A stretch of DNA of 18,055 bases from Pelomicrobium sp036803785 (GTDB lineage: Bacteria > Pseudomonadota > Gammaproteobacteria > Burkholderiales > UBA6910), in NCBI RefSeq assembly GCF_036803785.1, contig NZ_DAIRTR010000057.1, positions 1 to 18,055 of the forward strand. Reading direction: 5' to 3'. The notes under the pieces were generated by a model, which had not been told where the DNA came from, did not search any database, and saw only the letters and a program-made list of their open reading frames with translations. Below, piece after piece: positions 15,814 through 18,055 of the stretch. Each line of letters starts with the position of its first letter. Within the stretch, counting starts at the first letter, position 1. Both the position numbers and the translations under genes were made by a program.

Positions 15814-16513
15814 GCTTCACAAGGTCCTTGCTCGCCCCCTTTTCCGGATGGGAGGCCAGCCGATGGGCCCAGCGGGTGGTCTCCGGCAAGCGGTAGCGGG
15901 TGAGGCAGCTCAGCACATAGCGCAGGGCTGTCTCCAGGCTCACTCGATGGCCTGCCGAAACGTAAATGGGTGCTACGCCCGCACGGCTGCGTAGCGCTGC
16001 CCCCACTACTTCCCCGCGATCGATCAGCGGGCGCCACGCACCTCGCTCGTCCGGGACGGGCTCGTGCCCGCCGATCAGGAGGGTCTTCGCTACCCCGATG
16101 GTGGGCAGGTCGCAGACGATTCCTAGGTGGGAAGCGAGACCCAGACGGCGGGGATGGGCGTAACCCTGGCCGTCACACAACAGCAGCTGAGGTATTTTCT
16201 CCAGCTTTTCGAGTGCCTGTAGCACGACGGGAATTTCCCGGAAAGAGAGGAGGCCCGGCACGTAGGGAAAGGCGACTGGCGCTCGAGCCACGGCGTAGTC
16301 CAGGGGCGCCAGGCCGGGATAGCCCAGGACTACGACCGCGGCCCGCGCCATGCGGCCTTGGTCCTCGAAGCCCACGTCGACGCCGCCCACCGCGCTTACT
16401 TCCGCCAGCCGGTCGTGCAGTTCCACCCGCTTCCGCAGTGTCTCTTGCAGGCGCATGGCGTCCCGGGGTGCCAGATCCCAAGGATGGGAAAGGGACGCGC
16501 GCAGAGGGGACAT
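15782..16513 (-). CDS. nfi: endonuclease V
   Basis: Endonuclease V nicks DNA (or RNA) one base 3' of deoxyinosine and starts repair of deaminated adenine. The ATG at 16513 gives 243 residues; the longer frame to 16732 runs over the neighbouring DUF99 gene. The metal-binding acidic residues are all present: Asp46 (VGGVDVGFE), Glu93 and Asp114. The strand-opening wedge and motif region reads YVPGLLSFREIP, with Tyr84. DGQGYAHPRRLGLASHLG matches the family signature, followed by PTIGVAKTLL with Lys143 and SAGHRVSL with His189. It overlaps the glutathione peroxidase gene tail to tail by 32 bases and is divergent from the DUF99 gene, 71 bases apart. Confidence 0.96.
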   Translation of the reverse strand: MSPLRASLSHPWDLAPRDAMRLQETLRKRVELHDRLAEVSAVGGVDVGFEDQGRMARAAVVVLGYPGLAPLDYAVARAPVAFPYVPGLLSFREIPVVLQALEKLEKIPQLLLCDGQGYAHPRRLGLASHLGIVCDLPTIGVAKTLLIGGHEPVPDERGAWRPLIDRGEVVGAALRSRAGVAPIYVSAGHRVSLETALRYVLSCLTRYRLPETTRWAHRLASHPEKGASKDLVKLSGAHARSPR

Positions 16514-16584
16514 CGGCAGGCTTGATCGTGGAAACGTGGCGTTTTTTACTTTATCACGAGCGGGAGGCTTTTCCGGCGACGTCC

Positions 16585-17151
16585 ATGACCAAAGGCTACT
16601 CCCATGTGGTGGGGTTCGACGATGGACCTTTCGAACCGGGCCATCGAGGCGATGTGCTGCTGGTGGGGGCGGTCTACGGCGGGCCCAGGCTTGTGGGTGT
16701 GCTCTGCGGCAAGGTGCGCCGGGACGGGACAAACGCCACCCGGGTGATCGTCGATCTGGTGCGGGACTCCCGGTTCTTTCCCCAGCTCCAGCTGGTGCTG
16801 CTGCAAGGCATCGCGGTGGCGGGATTCAACGTGGTGGATCTGCCCGAGCTGCATCGGCGCCTGGGCCTTCCGGTGATCGCTGTGGTTCGGCGACCGCCCA
16901 ACCTCGAGGCGGTTCGCCGGGCGCTTCTCGAGCGCGTTCCCGGAGGGCAGCGCAAGTGGGCCCGGGTCGAAGCGGCCGGCCCCATCGAGCGGATCGAGGG
17001 GCTGTACGTGCAGCGGGCGGGCCTCGGGGCGGACGCGGCAGCGCGAGCGCTACGCCGGCTCGTGCTCTGTGGGACGCTGCCCGAGCCCTTGCGGGTCGCC
17101 CATCTCATCGCCGGCGGACTTGTTCATGGGGAGAGTCGGCATCGACCTTGA
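16585..17151 (+). CDS. DUF99 family protein (endonuclease V-like fold)
   Basis: The 188-residue product has the DUF99 (PF01949) pattern: SHVVGFDDGPFEPGHRGDVL, then VRRDGTNATRVIVDLV, VAGFNVVDLPELHRRLGLPV, and PEPLRVAHLIAGG with a final HGES. The family is, as I recall, grouped with endonuclease V in the RNase H-like superfamily, but its function is not established. Asp12-Asp13 in GFDDGPF align in style with the first catalytic Asp of endonuclease V. Where endonuclease V has the DGQG motif, this protein has LLQGIAVAGFN, so the second acid is not present at that place. The ATG at 16585 has no strong ribosome binding site; a GTG at 16529 in the same frame is an alternative. It is divergent from nfi, and its 3' end overlaps the CheR relic frame. 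Confidence 0.85.
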   Translation: MTKGYSHVVGFDDGPFEPGHRGDVLLVGAVYGGPRLVGVLCGKVRRDGTNATRVIVDLVRDSRFFPQLQLVLLQGIAVAGFNVVDLPELHRRLGLPVIAVVRRPPNLEAVRRALLERVPGGQRKWARVEAAGPIERIEGLYVQRAGLGADAAARALRRLVLCGTLPEPLRVAHLIAGGLVHGESRHRP

Positions 17152-17550
17152 CGGAAGGAGGCCCCCCGCTCGTGCCCGCTGGTAAGGCCCGTATCGACCC
17201 GGCCAGGGGTGTAGCTCCGGCAGCCCGGGGGGAAGCTGTTCGTGCTGGCCGATTACCAGGAGTCCGGCTCCATCGAGGCGTTCCACCATCTGCCGACCGA
17301 CCGCAGCGTGAAGGGCGGTGTCGAAGTAGGTGAAGACCAGGTGGCGGCAGAAACCGTCCAGCACCTCCCACTCCGAAGGGTAGGAGGCGAGATGCCGGAT
17401 GTAGGCGGCGGCACCGGAAAGCCCTAGCGCATCCAGACGGCTGCGCAGGCGCCGGTATACCTGTTGCCGCACCTTGCGGAAACCGGCCCAGCGGTAGCCC
17501 AACTGGGGCAGGGCCCACTGGAGAAACTGGGTGCACCCCTGGTCGCTCAC
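17050..17550 (-). pseudogene. CheR-type methyltransferase with internal in-frame deletion
   Basis: Residues 1-69 match the N-terminal part of CheR-like protein methyltransferases (YRWAGFRKVRQQVYRRL, then LGLSGAAAYIRHLASYPSEW and EVLDGFCR). Residues 70 to about 125 match the extreme C-terminal part of the SAM domain (HLVFTYFDTALHAAV, GAGLLVIGQHEQLPPG, PWPGRYGPYQR). Everything between, about 100 or more residues with the SAM-binding GCASGEEPY-type loop, is absent, although the frame is kept. The joint is near 17344. Such a protein could not bind S-adenosylmethionine in the usual way, so it is most likely inactive. The frame then runs on for about 40 unlike residues over the DUF99 3' end. The start is GTG at 17550, 25 bases after the Nudix stop, with AAGGAGG upstream. 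Confidence 0.7.
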
Positions 17551-17575
17551 AGCCGCTCGCCTGCCTCCTTGACCT

Positions 17576-18016
17576 CTAGTGCGGCCGCTCCTCGGGGGTG
17601 GAGGCGAGGCGCTCTCGGGCCCAATCCAGGATCGGGCGCAGCCGCGGCGGCAGAAGCTTCCTGGCTTCCTCGAAGCGTGCCCAGCGGAATTCGTGATGCT
17701 CCGGACGTCCCAGCTCCGGAGAGACGGGAAGCGCCACGGGAGCGCCCGGGGACTCGGCCAAGTAGAAGCGGGCGATCTTGCCTGCGGCGTAGGGTTCAGT
17801 CTCCCGGTACTCCTCTCCCCAGGGAAAACGCAGATCGTCCAAGGAAGTCTCCTCCTTCACTTCACGCACCGCGGCCTGGAGCGGTCCTTCCCCCGGCCGG
17901 GGCAAGCCTTTTGGGAAATCCCAGTGGCGGTAGGCCCGCAGCACCAGGAAGCGCCAGCCATCGTCCCGATGCCGGACCACAACCGCGCCCGCGGAGAATT
18001 TACCCCGTTCTGTCAT
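17576..18016 (-). CDS. Nudix hydrolase, diadenosine tetraphosphatase-like
   Basis: The 146-residue product is a single Nudix domain. The Nudix box runs from Gly37 to Leu59: G-x5-E-x7-REVKEE-T-S-L, with Glu52, Glu55 and Glu56 as the metal ligands. The usual Gly near the end of the box is Ser58, a substitution that is often tolerated. Flanking segments, SAGAVVVRHRDDGWRFLVLR and YRHWDFPKG before the box and EEYRETEPYAAGKIARFYLA after it, resemble bis(5'-nucleosyl)-tetraphosphatases of the asymmetric (Ap4A) type. Substrate assignment is tentative; another nucleotide substrate is possible. The ATG at 18016 is preceded by GAAGG. The CheR relic follows 25 bases downstream on the same strand, so they were probably one operon. 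Confidence 0.9.
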   Translation of the reverse strand: MTERGKFSAGAVVVRHRDDGWRFLVLRAYRHWDFPKGLPRPGEGPLQAAVREVKEETSLDDLRFPWGEEYRETEPYAAGKIARFYLAESPGAPVALPVSPELGRPEHHEFRWARFEEARKLLPPRLRPILDWARERLASTPEERPH

Positions 18017-18055
18017 GGGAAGCCTTCGCGTCCGTTCCAGGCCCGACTCTGTGGC

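Overview
The window is a GC-rich stretch of proteobacterial chromosome, most likely beta- or gammaproteobacterial. The grounds are an ExbD-type TonB accessory protein, an OxyR whose redox cysteines fall on the E. coli numbering (199 and 208), a divergent oxyR-katG pair, a ModE-like operator before modA, and an ISL3-type insertion sequence. I cannot name the genus.

Layout. 1-770: the 3' part of exbD on + and a relic of a chromate transporter gene (chrA) on -. 770-2079: a decayed ISL3 element whose transposase carries a frameshift and a stop codon; its flanks show no target duplication. 2105-5254 (-): an HtrA-type serine protease with a terminator hairpin around its stop codon, an MFS transporter, and an SRPBCC/AHSA1 protein whose reading frame runs on past the usual family end. 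5446-8916 (-): an ECF sigma factor of the ECF42 type with a C-terminal TPR-like extension, a YCII/DGPF protein, a DUF1579-like gene remnant, an Asp-box beta-propeller protein and a MoaD/ThiS-like ubiquitin-fold protein. A candidate ECF42 promoter lies between the sigma gene and the DGPF gene.

9291-12732: katG (-) and oxyR (+), divergent, with a strong OxyR half-site between them. 12901-14418 (+): ModE-like operator, modA, modB, but no modC. 14802-15813 (+): a small HExxH protein and a secreted Cys-type glutathione peroxidase. 15782-17151: endonuclease V (-) divergent from a DUF99 protein (+), two families thought to share the endonuclease V fold. 17050-18016 (-): a Nudix hydrolase followed by a CheR-type methyltransferase that has lost its central SAM-binding part in frame.

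The common theme is oxidative and nucleic-acid damage defence (KatG, OxyR, glutathione peroxidase, endonuclease V, Nudix, HtrA), mixed with signs of gene decay (IS, chrA, DUF1579 and cheR relics). The least described parts are the beta-propeller/MoaD pair beside the ECF42 module, the endonuclease V/DUF99 pair, and the collapsed CheR gene. Functions are read from motifs by eye; no database search was run.
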